Assembly: GCA_021827925.1 (NCBI GenBank)
Contig: JAKATZ010000018.1
Coordinates: forward strand, 1 to 47,636
Direction: 5' to 3'
DNA length: 47,636 bases
Source: Microcaldota archaeon
GTDB lineage: Archaea > Micrarchaeota > Micrarchaeia > Micrarchaeales > CABMGC01
This document shows positions 17,448 to 27,139 of the stretch, piece by piece. The notes beneath the pieces were generated by a model. The model was not told the origin of the DNA. It did not search any database and saw only the letters and a list, made by a program, of their open reading frames with translations. How positions within the stretch are numbered: the stretch's first letter is position 1; every line of letters starts with the position of its first letter. The position numbers were made by a program, and so were the translations under genes.

Positions 17448-19700
17448 CTACTCCTCCGCTTCAGCACCCTCGGCATCCTTTTCATCGCGAGCCTTCTTCT
17501 TCTGAGGCCCGTACACCGGCAGTGTAAACCAGAAGATGCTTCCCCTTCCTGGTGCGGGTATCTCCGATATCCTGCCTCCGTGCAGAGTGACTATCTCCTT
17601 TGTTATGGTAAGCCCCAGGCCTGTGCCGGCTCCCTGCTGCATCGTCAGCCCCTTCCTCTGCAACTGGAAGAATTTCTTGAAGAGCTTAGGCCTATCTTCC
17701 TTAGGTATGCCTATTCCTGTGTCCTGCACCTCCACCCTGATGTTCTTGCCTTTCCTGAATACCTTGACGTTTACGCTTCCCTGCTCTGTAAACTTTATCG
17801 CATTCCATATCAGATTTACGAACGCCTGTATGAGCCTATTCGGGTCTGCCTCTATCTCGGGCACATTGTAATCCACGCTGAACGTGAATTCAAGTCCCTT
17901 CTTTCTTGCAGCATCCGCAAGCGCCTGTATGCTGGGATTGTCCTTAAGTACATTGAAATTAACCTGCTGCAAGTCCAGCTTTATCTTTCCCGAAGAGAGC
18001 TTCGCAGCATCAAGTATCTGCGCTATCAGCTGCAGCAGCCTGCCGGACTCCTCTCTGACTATAACCATCGTCTTCTCCTGCTCCTGCGTCAGTTCGCCGA
18101 ACTGCTTCTGCAGCATGAGCTTGGTGTACCCTATTATGCTAGTGAGCGGCGTGCGCAGATCATGCGATATGTTGTATATGAACTGGGTTTTCAGCTCGCT
18201 CTCCATCTTCGTCTTCTGCATCTGCTTCGATACGAAATCGAGATCCCTCTTGAGCTTGTCAACGAGCGCTTTCGTGGCAAGCTCCCTGCCAATTAGCATA
18301 TAATCGACCTCTCCGCCTACCCCCGACCTGACTGCGCGTATGCTGAAGCTGAAAGGGATCGCCTCGCCATTGTCTTTCCTGGTGAGCACTATCTCCGTTT
18401 CGGAAACGTGTCCGTTGGCCTTTGCGTATCCCAGCGCAGAGCTCAGTTTTCTCTGGCTCTCCTCATCATGACACACCGACGCGAGCGGTATCTCCTTCAT
18501 CGCTTCACCATCATATCTGAGGATCCTCGCCGCGCTCCTATTGGCGTTCTTCACATAGCCGACGTTGTCAAGAATCAGGACGGCATCGCCAGAAAACCTT
18601 ATTATCTCCTCTATGTTTTTTTGTGCGTTCTCAAGGTACCTTGTTATGTCCTTCGAAACAACAAGCGAGAAGCCCGCAGCGCTTCTATGTGCTCTTATCG
18701 CAACGTCAATCTGCTGAGCTCCTGGGGCCCCGAGCCTCGCTTTCCCCAAGTACTGCTCGCTTTTTTCTTCCAAGATCCATCTGAGCATCTTTCCGTCGTC
18801 TACAATCTCGCCTATCCATGCTCCCGCCTTGTCTTCGCTCTCCGACCTGAGGATCTCCTCTGCGTTCCTGCTAATCCAGGATATCCTGCCTTTTCCGTCA
18901 AGCAGTACGAAGAACTCGGCATCACCTCTTCCCATCATCTCCTCCCTGATCGCGAGAGCCTCTGCGTCAGAAAGGTCTGTCATCATCACGTGCATCGCGC
19001 TCTCGCTTATCAATTCAGCGGTGACCTTGAACATCCTCGCCCCGATGCTCGTCTTTACCGGGAAGCCCCGTCCAAGCTCCGAAACCCCCTCAGCATCGAT
19101 CCCGAACAGCTCCCCTGCACTCTTGCCGACTATCTCCTTCGACGGCTTTCCGATAATGTTCAGAAGCTCCTTGTTAGCCTTCACAAGATTGCCGCTCCTG
19201 CCGAGTATTGCCTGCGGAGCCGCATTATCGAAAGCGGCATTGAAATATTTTGCCGCATTCATGCCCTTTTCCTTCTCTATCCTCGAGCCGTACGCGTGGC
19301 TTGCAAGATCTAGTACCGGGCCAAGCACCTCGGCTGCGCCTCCGAACGCCTCCTCCCTGCGGGACAGCAGGGTTATTGCGCCAAGGGCCTTGCTCTCCGT
19401 AGTGAGCGGAAGTATCATGCAGCTCTTGAATCCATTGTTGTAATAGTTTATGAGCTCGGAAAACGCCGAATATCCGCTTAGGTTGTAATCCGTATAAGGT
19501 TTCCTCGTGTTCAGCGCAAACTCCTCGGCGGTGCTTGCCCTCTCGCCCTTCTTTGCAGTGTTCCTTATTATCACATCGTCGGCACCTAGGGCTCCTTTGA
19601 GAAAGCTTCCCACCCTGCCCAGGAACTCTTCGACTCCTGCTTGCTCGCTGCACAGCCTGGCCATCTGAGAGACAAGATCGTTTACCTGAAGCGCCTCCAC
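17448..19700 (-). CDS. Multi-sensor histidine kinase (GAF/PAS-like sensors + HisKA + HATPase)
   Basis: H-box FIYNISHDLRTPLTSIIGYTKLML; N-box NRLIQAFVNLIWNAIKFT; G boxes VQDTGIGIPKEDRPKLFKKFFQ and GAGTGLGLTITKEIVTLHGG. Confidence 0.92.
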   Translation of the reverse strand: MEALQVNDLVSQMARLCSEQAGVEEFLGRVGSFLKGALGADDVIIRNTAKKGERASTAEEFALNTRKPYTDYNLSGYSAFSELINYYNNGFKSCMILPLTTESKALGAITLLSRREEAFGGAAEVLGPVLDLASHAYGSRIEKEKGMNAAKYFNAAFDNAAPQAILGRSGNLVKANKELLNIIGKPSKEIVGKSAGELFGIDAEGVSELGRGFPVKTSIGARMFKVTAELISESAMHVMMTDLSDAEALAIREEMMGRGDAEFFVLLDGKGRISWISRNAEEILRSESEDKAGAWIGEIVDDGKMLRWILEEKSEQYLGKARLGAPGAQQIDVAIRAHRSAAGFSLVVSKDITRYLENAQKNIEEIIRFSGDAVLILDNVGYVKNANRSAARILRYDGEAMKEIPLASVCHDEESQRKLSSALGYAKANGHVSETEIVLTRKDNGEAIPFSFSIRAVRSGVGGEVDYMLIGRELATKALVDKLKRDLDFVSKQMQKTKMESELKTQFIYNISHDLRTPLTSIIGYTKLMLQKQFGELTQEQEKTMVIVREESGRLLQLIAQILDAAKLSSGKIKLDLQQVNFNVLKDNPSIQALADAARKKGLEFTFSVDYNVPEIEADPNRLIQAFVNLIWNAIKFTEQGSVNVKVFRKGKNIRVEVQDTGIGIPKEDRPKLFKKFFQLQRKGLTMQQGAGTGLGLTITKEIVTLHGGRISEIPAPGRGSIFWFTLPVYGPQKKKARDEKDAEGAEAEE

Positions 19701-19760
19701 ACAAAAACCATTAAAGAATCTCCATTACAATATTCTTATACGTAGCGCAGCAGAGATTTT

Positions 19761-20420
19761 ATGAAGATAAAAAGCGTATCGGAATGCGCATTCCTGATTG
19801 ACGGCAAGTTAGCCACGCTGAATCTCGCAAAGGGGCAGCGTGTCTACGGGGAGGAGCTCCTTATTCACGAGGGCAGGGAATACCGGCTATGGAATCCGTA
19901 CCGGAGCAAACTTGCAGCCGCGATAATGAAGGGAATGCGTCACATCGAACTCCGTAGAGGCGACAACGTACTTTACCTTGGCGCGGCTACGGGCACGACC
20001 AGCAGCCATATCAGCGACATGGTCGGCAGCGAAGGCACCGTCTACTGCGTGGAGATCTCGGAGAGAAGCATGCGGGACCTTCTAAGGGTATGCGAAGCCA
20101 GGGAGAACATGCTGCCGATGCTGAAGGACGCAATGGACGCAATGGCGTATTCCGATGAGGTGGGCACCGTCGATGTGATATACCAGGATGTCGCCGCAAA
20201 GGACCAGGCGGAGATACTTCTCAGGAATTCTGAACTCCTGAAGTCCGGAGGCATAGCATACGTCGCGATAAAATCGCAGAGCATAAGCATATCGAGGGCG
20301 CCTTCCGAAGTGTATGGCGAGTTTCTAGAGAAGGTATCCCGAAGATTTGAAATCCTGGAGCGGATTGACATTGAGCCTTACGACAGCCTGCACCTCTTCG
20401 TGGTGCTCAGGAAGAGGTGA
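19761..20420 (+). CDS. flpA: Fibrillarin-like rRNA/tRNA 2'-O-methyltransferase
   Basis: NVLYLGAATGTTSSHISDMVGSEGTVYCVEIS, VDVIYQDVAAKDQAEILLRN, YVAIKSQSI. Confidence 0.92.
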   Translation: MKIKSVSECAFLIDGKLATLNLAKGQRVYGEELLIHEGREYRLWNPYRSKLAAAIMKGMRHIELRRGDNVLYLGAATGTTSSHISDMVGSEGTVYCVEISERSMRDLLRVCEARENMLPMLKDAMDAMAYSDEVGTVDVIYQDVAAKDQAEILLRNSELLKSGGIAYVAIKSQSISISRAPSEVYGEFLEKVSRRFEILERIDIEPYDSLHLFVVLRKR

Positions 20421-20424
20421 CGCA

Positions 20425-21399
20425 GTGCTCACGCTAGGCTTGGAAAGCAGCGCACACACGTTCGGCGCGGGCATAGTCGATGATGGCAAGGTCCTTGCCA
20501 ACGCGAAAGCCATGTACGACATAGGCGCAGGGGGAATGGTTCCATCGAAGGTGGCCGAGTTCCATGCCCTGAATGCGGCAGGCGTGATACGCGATGCGCT
20601 GGATAAGGCCGGCATAACGCTTCGCGACCTCGAGGGCATAGGGTACACCCGCGGTCCTGGTTTGGGTCCGTGCCTTCAGGTTGCACAGCTATCCGCAAGG
20701 ACGCTCGCCCATAGGCTGGGCCTCGGGGTTGCGATGGTGAACCACTGCGTTGCGCACATCGAGATAGCCAAGCATGCATCGGGGCTGAAAGACCCAATAG
20801 TATTATACGTGAGCGGCGGCAATTCCCAAATCCTCAAGCTTGCCGGGAAGCCGTTCCGGCATTATCGCGTGATAGGTGAGACGCTTGACATAGGAATCGG
20901 CAACATGCTCGACTCGCTGGCAAGGAAGCTCTGCCTTAACCCTGCATGGGGATCTACGGTAGCGAAGACTGCCGAAGGCGGGAACTACATAGAGCTTCCT
21001 TACACTGTGAAGGGAATGGACTTCTCATTCACAGGGCTTCTCACAAGGGCAGAGGAGCTTGCAGCTAAAATGAGCCCCAAAGATATCTGCTTTTCTGTGC
21101 AGGAAACTTCGTTTGCGATGCTCTGCGAGGCATTGGAGAGGGCGCTGCTCCTGACCAATAGCAAGGAACTATGCGTATGTGGCGGGGTCGCGCAGAGCAC
21201 GAGGCTGCGCAGCATGCTCACCTCACTTGCACGTGAGAACAAGGCGAGATTCGGATACGTAGAGAACGAATTCAATGCAGACAACGGAGCAATGGTGGCA
21301 TTCACCGCAGAGAGGATGCTCCTTCACGGGGCATCCACAAGCCCTGAAAACTGCGACATAATGCAGCGCTACAGGGCCGAAGAGGCTGCTGTATTCTGA
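20425..21399 (+). CDS. kae1: Kae1 (tRNA t6A threonylcarbamoyltransferase subunit)
   Basis: GTG start; LTLGLESSAHTFGAGIV, HCVAHIEIA, LYVSGGNSQI, ETLDIGIGNMLDSLARKL, CVCGGVAQSTRL. Confidence 0.93.
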   Translation: MLTLGLESSAHTFGAGIVDDGKVLANAKAMYDIGAGGMVPSKVAEFHALNAAGVIRDALDKAGITLRDLEGIGYTRGPGLGPCLQVAQLSARTLAHRLGLGVAMVNHCVAHIEIAKHASGLKDPIVLYVSGGNSQILKLAGKPFRHYRVIGETLDIGIGNMLDSLARKLCLNPAWGSTVAKTAEGGNYIELPYTVKGMDFSFTGLLTRAEELAAKMSPKDICFSVQETSFAMLCEALERALLLTNSKELCVCGGVAQSTRLRSMLTSLARENKARFGYVENEFNADNGAMVAFTAERMLLHGASTSPENCDIMQRYRAEEAAVF

Positions 21400-22055
21400 T
21401 GGTAACAATGAGAAAGCTATCGCGCGGAGCAGAGGCAACGATCTATCTTACGAAGATATTTGGCAAAGAAGCCGTTGTAAAGATCAGGGAAAGCAAGGGC
21501 TATCGCGTAAGGGTCCTTGACGAACGCATAAGGTACTACCGTACAAGGAGCGAAGCCCGGACAATCTTTCGCGCAATGGCCGCGGGTGTACCCGTGCCTA
21601 CGCTATTCGGAGTCGCCAGATTCTCAATATGCATGGAGAAGCTGGAAGGCGTTCTCCTAAAAGACTCTAGGATAACCCCGAGGCAGATGCGCTATGCAGG
21701 AGCCATCCTTTCACTGCTGCACAACAGCAATATAGTACACGGGGATTTTACTCCCGCGAACCTAATCGCAAAAGGAGGGAAACTACATGTGATAGATTTC
21801 GGACTGTCCGAATCAAGCAACAGCTACGAAGACAAGGCAGTTGACCTGCTGCTGATGAAGCGTGCGGTGTCCGGTCCCCTCTATAAGCACTTCTCCGATT
21901 CCTACTTCTCATCAAGCAGATCCTCCAAGGCGGTACTCGCAAGGCTAAGCGAGATCGAGTTAAGGGGCAGATACCGGCTTAGGACTCTTGGGCCAGCAAC
22001 TCCTGGAAAGAGCAGCGGGAACCAGAGATCCCAAACCCCACAGCGGCAGGGATAA
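21399..22055 (+). CDS. bud32: Bud32 / PRPK kinase
   Basis: SRGAEATIYLTKIFGKEAVVKIRESKGYR, NIVHGDFTPANLI, LHVIDFGLSESS. Confidence 0.9.
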   Translation: MVTMRKLSRGAEATIYLTKIFGKEAVVKIRESKGYRVRVLDERIRYYRTRSEARTIFRAMAAGVPVPTLFGVARFSICMEKLEGVLLKDSRITPRQMRYAGAILSLLHNSNIVHGDFTPANLIAKGGKLHVIDFGLSESSNSYEDKAVDLLLMKRAVSGPLYKHFSDSYFSSSRSSKAVLARLSEIELRGRYRLRTLGPATPGKSSGNQRSQTPQRQG

Positions 22056-22082
22056 AAAGGCTAATGTCTAATTCTCGTTTCA

Positions 22083-22460
22083 ATGGTTGGGAGAAGAGTG
22101 CCTAAAGGCTGGTTAGCGGCGGAGGCGGAGAGAAGGTACTGGTTCGTCTTCCTTGGTACCTTCCTATTTGCCACGACTCTAATCACGTTCACTGCAGACT
22201 ACCTGCACTCCTTCAATAACTGGGGAGCTCTTGTAGCAAGCATCCTCTCCCCGCTTGTAATCCTGACTGTTGTACTGATGCGCAAAAATAAGAGCTACCA
22301 TGGATTCAGAAAGCAGAACGACATAATACTGGTGATCTCCATGATCATAGTCACAGCATCGCTTTACGGCTACATCCTCGAAGCTGGCACTTCCGGATTT
22401 TCAGTTGAGATCCCCTCGCTGGTTATATCAATAATGCTTGTTGCTAGCAGGTTCGTATAG
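22083..22460 (+). CDS. Small integral membrane protein
   Basis: 125 aa with several hydrophobic helices. Confidence 0.6.
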   Translation: MVGRRVPKGWLAAEAERRYWFVFLGTFLFATTLITFTADYLHSFNNWGALVASILSPLVILTVVLMRKNKSYHGFRKQNDIILVISMIIVTASLYGYILEAGTSGFSVEIPSLVISIMLVASRFV

Positions 22461-22468
22461 GCGCGGCT

Positions 22469-22876
22469 ATGGACTCCTTGATACACGAAAAACTGAAAAG
22501 AAGGGCATACTCCTACCTCTTTCTAGTATTCGTCTCAATTCTAGTGACGCATTATATCCTGTTTATAATAACAGAGGTCCTTCCGGGGGTCCATCACCGC
22601 AACTATTCCGGAACGCTCAACATAGCTTCGTATATTGTTCTTGCTGTCTCTGCAGCAGGTTTTGCATACAGCATGCTGCGCATTGGCAATGATTCCCTTT
22701 CCGACCTAAAACACCAGAATCGCATAAGGCTCGCACTCACTGCGATAGCTCTCATCTGCGGTATAATCGCGCTTCTCTCTGCAAAGAACATCGCCGGGCC
22801 CGTAGGGAATATTGCCCCTGTTGTGATAGGTTCTTCTATGCTGATACTACTGCATTTCTTTCCGCGCAGCAGGTAG
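22469..22876 (+). CDS. Small integral membrane protein
   Basis: 135 aa, about four hydrophobic segments; follows the similar-sized membrane ORF. Confidence 0.6.
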   Translation: MDSLIHEKLKRRAYSYLFLVFVSILVTHYILFIITEVLPGVHHRNYSGTLNIASYIVLAVSAAGFAYSMLRIGNDSLSDLKHQNRIRLALTAIALICGIIALLSAKNIAGPVGNIAPVVIGSSMLILLHFFPRSR

Positions 22877-22918
22877 CACAGTTCTATCTTCGTACTCCTG
22901 CACCACTAACTTAACACG

Positions 22919-24271
22919 GTGAGCGGGAAATCCCACATGCTTTAGCAGCGGGATGAGAGCGAACCGTAGTAAGGCGTATAAATATGGATGGAAATATAGG
23001 TTGCATGGAACTGACAAGAGCCTACAAGTTCAGAATCTACCCTGACACCACAAGGCAGGAGGAGATAGATGAAAGACTGGTTCTTGCGCAACAGTTCTAC
23101 AATAAACTTCTTGAGAAATCTATCCAATCATATAAGAGTGGGAACCATAAAACATCAATGGCACAATTCAACAGATTTGTGAAAGAGATAATTCAAGAAG
23201 ACAAAAAATACCTGAAACTGTATTCGCAGACAAGATGCGAGATAGAATACAGACTTATGAAGGCGTATCAGAACTTCTTCAGAAGAGTAAAGGAGAAGAA
23301 GCAAGGAAAGAAACAGGAAGTCGGATTTCCGAGATTCAGGCCGATGGACAGATGCAAGTCAATGACTTATCCTCAGGACAACGGTTCCTTCTCAATTCAT
23401 AAAGGAAGACTCAGGGTTTCAAGGATAGGGACTATGCCAATAGAACTGCACAGAACAATCGAAGGCAAAATCAAGACCCTTTCAATCAAGAAGGATGCTG
23501 ACAGGTATTATGCAATCTTCACTGCAATAACCGACATCAAGATTCCAGAAGTGGAAAATTCGAATCCAGTAGGAATAGACCTGGGGCTAAATTCATTCAC
23601 CGCACTTTCTGATGGAACAAAGATAGAGAAGCCGAGGTTCGTGCAGCAAAAGAAAAGGAGGATTGCCATATGGCAAAAAAGAGTTGCAAGAAGGGATAAG
23701 GGGTCAAAGAGAAGAGAGAAGGCAAAGGCAGGTCTCCAGAAGACATATGAACACCTGGCAAACCAATCCGATGACTATCTGCACAAGTTGTCAAAAACAC
23801 TGGTAACCTCTGGATACACCTCATTTGCAGTTGAAGACCTTCAAATTCAGAAGATGGTAAAGAATCACCGGCTCGCAGGTGCGATTCATAACGCTTCAGG
23901 GAATAGGTTCATCCAACTGCTCTCATACAAGGCTGAAAGTGCTGGTTTGAGTGTAGTCAAAGTGGACGCAAAAAACACCTCAAAGACATGCAGTAATTGT
24001 GGCAACATCCAAGAGATGCCGCTTTCTGAAAGGACATACAACTGCCAGAGATGCGGAATGTCAAAGGACAGGGACATAAATGCATCAATAAACATACTCA
24101 ATAGAGCTACCCTCGGACAGAGGGGAAGTCACGCTCAGGGAAAGAATGTAAGACCTCAACAGGAGGCAACTCTCGAAGAACTGAGAACCGATAAAACACA
24201 TCCTTTGCGGGATGCAGTGATTGCATGAACGCAGAGGAAGCCCACGCCGTTCACTGGTGGGAGGATGTCAC
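22919..24271 (+). mobile_element. IS200/IS605-type element with TnpB and no TnpA seen (boundaries approximate)
   Basis: Left-end hairpin at 22930-22954 shared with a copy at 47546; intact tnpB; right-end-like GAAGCCCACGCCGTTCACTGGTGGGAGGATGTCAC. Confidence 0.8.
23005..24228 (+). CDS. tnpB: RNA-guided endonuclease TnpB
   Basis: RuvC motifs GIDLGLNSFTAL, SFAVEDL, DRDINASINILNRA; zinc finger CSNCG...CQRCG. Confidence 0.94.
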   Translation: MELTRAYKFRIYPDTTRQEEIDERLVLAQQFYNKLLEKSIQSYKSGNHKTSMAQFNRFVKEIIQEDKKYLKLYSQTRCEIEYRLMKAYQNFFRRVKEKKQGKKQEVGFPRFRPMDRCKSMTYPQDNGSFSIHKGRLRVSRIGTMPIELHRTIEGKIKTLSIKKDADRYYAIFTAITDIKIPEVENSNPVGIDLGLNSFTALSDGTKIEKPRFVQQKKRRIAIWQKRVARRDKGSKRREKAKAGLQKTYEHLANQSDDYLHKLSKTLVTSGYTSFAVEDLQIQKMVKNHRLAGAIHNASGNRFIQLLSYKAESAGLSVVKVDAKNTSKTCSNCGNIQEMPLSERTYNCQRCGMSKDRDINASINILNRATLGQRGSHAQGKNVRPQQEATLEELRTDKTHPLRDAVIA

Positions 24272-24303
24272 GATATCGGGTTTAGGATAGTAACAGATAT
24301 GCG

Positions 24304-25053
24304 TTGGGTAGTATCTTGTTTCGCGTCAAGGGAAGATTTATAGCGTACGCGTTGGGAATGGCAATCGTACTCCTTTACGGCACGTTGGGGGCCTACTATT
24401 TCGGCAGTAGGGGAGATTTCAACGTCGCAATACATTCGCCGCTTGATGCGTTCTATTTCACGATTACGACAATATCCACGGTAGGGTACGGCGACATCGT
24501 GCCCGTTACATCTGCCGCAAAGGCATTCGCCATAGTCCTGATAGTTTCAGGGCTTTCGGTATTCCTTGTTGCCCTTACAGAGATATCTGGTGAGTTGATG
24601 AGTTCCAGGATAGAAAAACTTTCTATGAGGCTCTCTTCGGTGGAGAAGAGCAGGCTGAAGGACCATACAGTTCTGGTGGGATACGATTCCACTAATGCCG
24701 CTCTTGCGGAGATGCTCAAGGAGAAAAAGGAGCATTTCATGATAATAACTGCGGAGAAGACAGTAGCGGATGTGCTTCGCGAGCGAGGCTATCTGGCATA
24801 TACTGCAGACTACACCCTGAGATCCGACATGGAGAAATTCAACCTGCAAAAGGCGAAGAGGATAATCGTTGATCTGAAGAACAGTTCCAATACCATATAC
24901 GTTGTACTCGTGGTAAGGAAACTCGCAGAGAACGTTGAGCTATTCGTGGTAGCGCCACACACGGATACGGAAGCGCACCTGAAGGACCTAGGAATAGAGA
25001 ACATTGTCAACCCTGCGCAGGTTGCAGCTAAGACCATCATGGGCAGAAGATAG
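24304..25053 (+). CDS. Two-TM potassium channel with cytosolic RCK/TrkA-N-like domain
   Basis: Selectivity filter TTISTVGYGDIVPVT; Rossmann-like C-terminus. TTG start is the best available. Confidence 0.87.
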   Translation: MGSILFRVKGRFIAYALGMAIVLLYGTLGAYYFGSRGDFNVAIHSPLDAFYFTITTISTVGYGDIVPVTSAAKAFAIVLIVSGLSVFLVALTEISGELMSSRIEKLSMRLSSVEKSRLKDHTVLVGYDSTNAALAEMLKEKKEHFMIITAEKTVADVLRERGYLAYTADYTLRSDMEKFNLQKAKRIIVDLKNSSNTIYVVLVVRKLAENVELFVVAPHTDTEAHLKDLGIENIVNPAQVAAKTIMGRR

Positions 25054-25060
25054 AGAGCAG

Positions 25061-25498
25061 TCAGATGTCCACAACGACCTTTACTGAAAAGGTACCCTTC
25101 CTCTCATTGACCTCGAGGCCATGAGGAGTGACAGCCTTCACTTCCATGAGGAGGAAATCTCCAGTGGTTTCCTTGCATATGAGCTCGCCTCTCATGGAAA
25201 ACTTTCCGTTGTGGGAGAACTTTCCGACCTTGAATGCAAATGCGTTAAGACCACCTATCTCGCGCTTTGAGAGTATGTCCTGCAGTACGAACCATGCCAG
25301 ATCCTCGATGCTCTCTGCTGTCTCCCGTATATCGATGCGCCGTACTTTCCCGCGGGCTTTTTCCAGCTTTTTAACATCGAGGATTATGCTGAGGAGTGCC
25401 CCTGCTGCGTTTTCAATGGCCTCCCCGAAGCTGTTGCCGTAGGCGACGTACGCCATGTCTGCCGTATGCGGCACATAATGGAATCTTGCCCTGACCAT
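25061..25498 (-). CDS. Archease
   Basis: FHYVPHTADMAYVAYGNSFGEAIENAAGALLSII; KAVTPHGLEVNERKGTFSVKVVVDI. Confidence 0.93.
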   Translation of the reverse strand: MVRARFHYVPHTADMAYVAYGNSFGEAIENAAGALLSIILDVKKLEKARGKVRRIDIRETAESIEDLAWFVLQDILSKREIGGLNAFAFKVGKFSHNGKFSMRGELICKETTGDFLLMEVKAVTPHGLEVNERKGTFSVKVVVDI

Positions 25499-25579
25499 GT
25501 TCTCTCATTTCACAATAAAGGCTAAATAGGTTATATCCGTTAATCTATTGTCCTGTGAAGACAAGAGTAACTGCTGAAT

Positions 25580-27139
25580 ATGATGACGCCTATATCGGCC
25601 GAGGACAAACAGGTGTTTTTTTTGCGCTATGACAAGAGAGTGGGCATAGCACTCCTTACGCTGCTGATACTGATCGCGATAGCGGATCCGTTGCGCATAA
25701 CGTCGGCGTACATAAGCGATACGGACCCGTCCACATACGTGATTATGCCGCTGCTTATGCTGCCACTGCTTTCGCTTTTCACGGCAAAAGAGAAGCTAGT
25801 GCCAGATGTACAGCGCAGGGACCTGTTTACCGGAGCGGGAATCTTTGCGTTATTCGTCCTTGCGGTTGCAGGCCTGAGGTTTGAACTCTCTTACCTTTTC
25901 GTAAGCTACGGTGTCGAGATGCTGCTCATGCCTCTTTTCGTCGTGTCTGCTGCAATTCTCCTGTTTGGAAGAAGGAACCTGTCCAGATTCAAGGCCCTCA
26001 TCGCTTATCCGATAGTGGCGTCACCTGCGGTGCTGATGCCTGTGATAAAGCTTAACAGCAGCTTCGCGGCGCTGAATACAATGGCGATATATAACCTGCT
26101 TCTCCTCTTCGCTAAAAACGCTACGTATTACGCACCGATGACAATAGCGGCGAACGGATACAGGATAGGGATAGGCGAGAGTTGCATAGGGATAGGCATA
26201 CTTATCGCAATGGCTGCGCTGCTGTTGCCACTGGCGTATTTTTACGAGGGAAAACCGGGCAGGAAAGTGCTCTGGGTCTGCAGCGGCGTGGTACTTCTGC
26301 TAGTACTGAACTTTGCCAGGATGTTGGGCATAGCAGCGGCGTGGCTTGGCTACGGACCTAATGCAGCGACATCGTTGATACACTCGTTCGCCGGAATCGT
26401 GCTTTTCTACGCAAGCATAATAGTAATAATACTCCTATCGGGCAGATACGGGCTCAGGGTAACGCAGGTGAGAGCCGAGACAGTGAAAAGAAGGAAGGCG
26501 GTGCAGATGGGAGCTTATCAGAAGGCAGGGATAGTGCTCTCCCTGATTTTCGGAGCAGCATATTTCCTCATGTACCTCGGATATCCGGCGTCTATGCGGA
26601 TATCGCCGACGGTACTGGCGGCGAGCGTTCCGTTCAACTTTAACAATAGCGGAGTCATGACATTCGCAAAGGATATTGCAGGTTCGGGCAACTTTATGAG
26701 CATTATAGAGAGCATGCCGGGAGGAGGAAGCGGCGCTGTCTTGTTTACAAACGCCACCATAAACACCTCTGAACCCATGGTCGCGTACATAATACCGCAG
26801 AACGTACTGATAGTCAACCAAGTTCAGGCAAAGAACAGGATAATATCGAAGAGCTACTTTGTAGGACAGGACGGCGTCAGTGCCGGCGTATACAATGTAG
26901 ATTCCAACGGCACAGCGTTCATGGCTTACCTCACTGACCTGCCGGTGGACACACACAACGGCACATCGACCACTGCGCGCGTATTCATAGTGATACCTTC
27001 CTCTGAGATGGGCAATTCCACATGCGGGTACAGCGGATTTTATACAGACCTCGCAAATGCGGAGGGCCTGAACTTCAATAATGTGAGCTCCTGGAAAAGG
27101 CTTCTCAGCGCATACTGCATAATGGGAAGGGTTGTTTGA
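25580..27139 (+). CDS. Archaeosortase/exosortase-family membrane protein with C-terminal extension
   Basis: Ordered Cys/Arg/His in TM segments: IGESCIGIGI, LLVLNFARMLGI, SLIHSFAGIVLFY; then about 200-aa extension. Confidence 0.75.
   Translation: MMTPISAEDKQVFFLRYDKRVGIALLTLLILIAIADPLRITSAYISDTDPSTYVIMPLLMLPLLSLFTAKEKLVPDVQRRDLFTGAGIFALFVLAVAGLRFELSYLFVSYGVEMLLMPLFVVSAAILLFGRRNLSRFKALIAYPIVASPAVLMPVIKLNSSFAALNTMAIYNLLLLFAKNATYYAPMTIAANGYRIGIGESCIGIGILIAMAALLLPLAYFYEGKPGRKVLWVCSGVVLLLVLNFARMLGIAAAWLGYGPNAATSLIHSFAGIVLFYASIIVIILLSGRYGLRVTQVRAETVKRRKAVQMGAYQKAGIVLSLIFGAAYFLMYLGYPASMRISPTVLAASVPFNFNNSGVMTFAKDIAGSGNFMSIIESMPGGGSGAVLFTNATINTSEPMVAYIIPQNVLIVNQVQAKNRIISKSYFVGQDGVSAGVYNVDSNGTAFMAYLTDLPVDTHNGTSTTARVFIVIPSSEMGNSTCGYSGFYTDLANAEGLNFNNVSSWKRLLSAYCIMGRVV

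Noticed and set aside
17370-18296. 308-aa plus-strand ORF
   Set aside because: Antisense to the histidine kinase, whose motifs are clear.
18829-19443. 204-aa plus-strand ORF
   Set aside because: Antisense to the histidine kinase sensor region.
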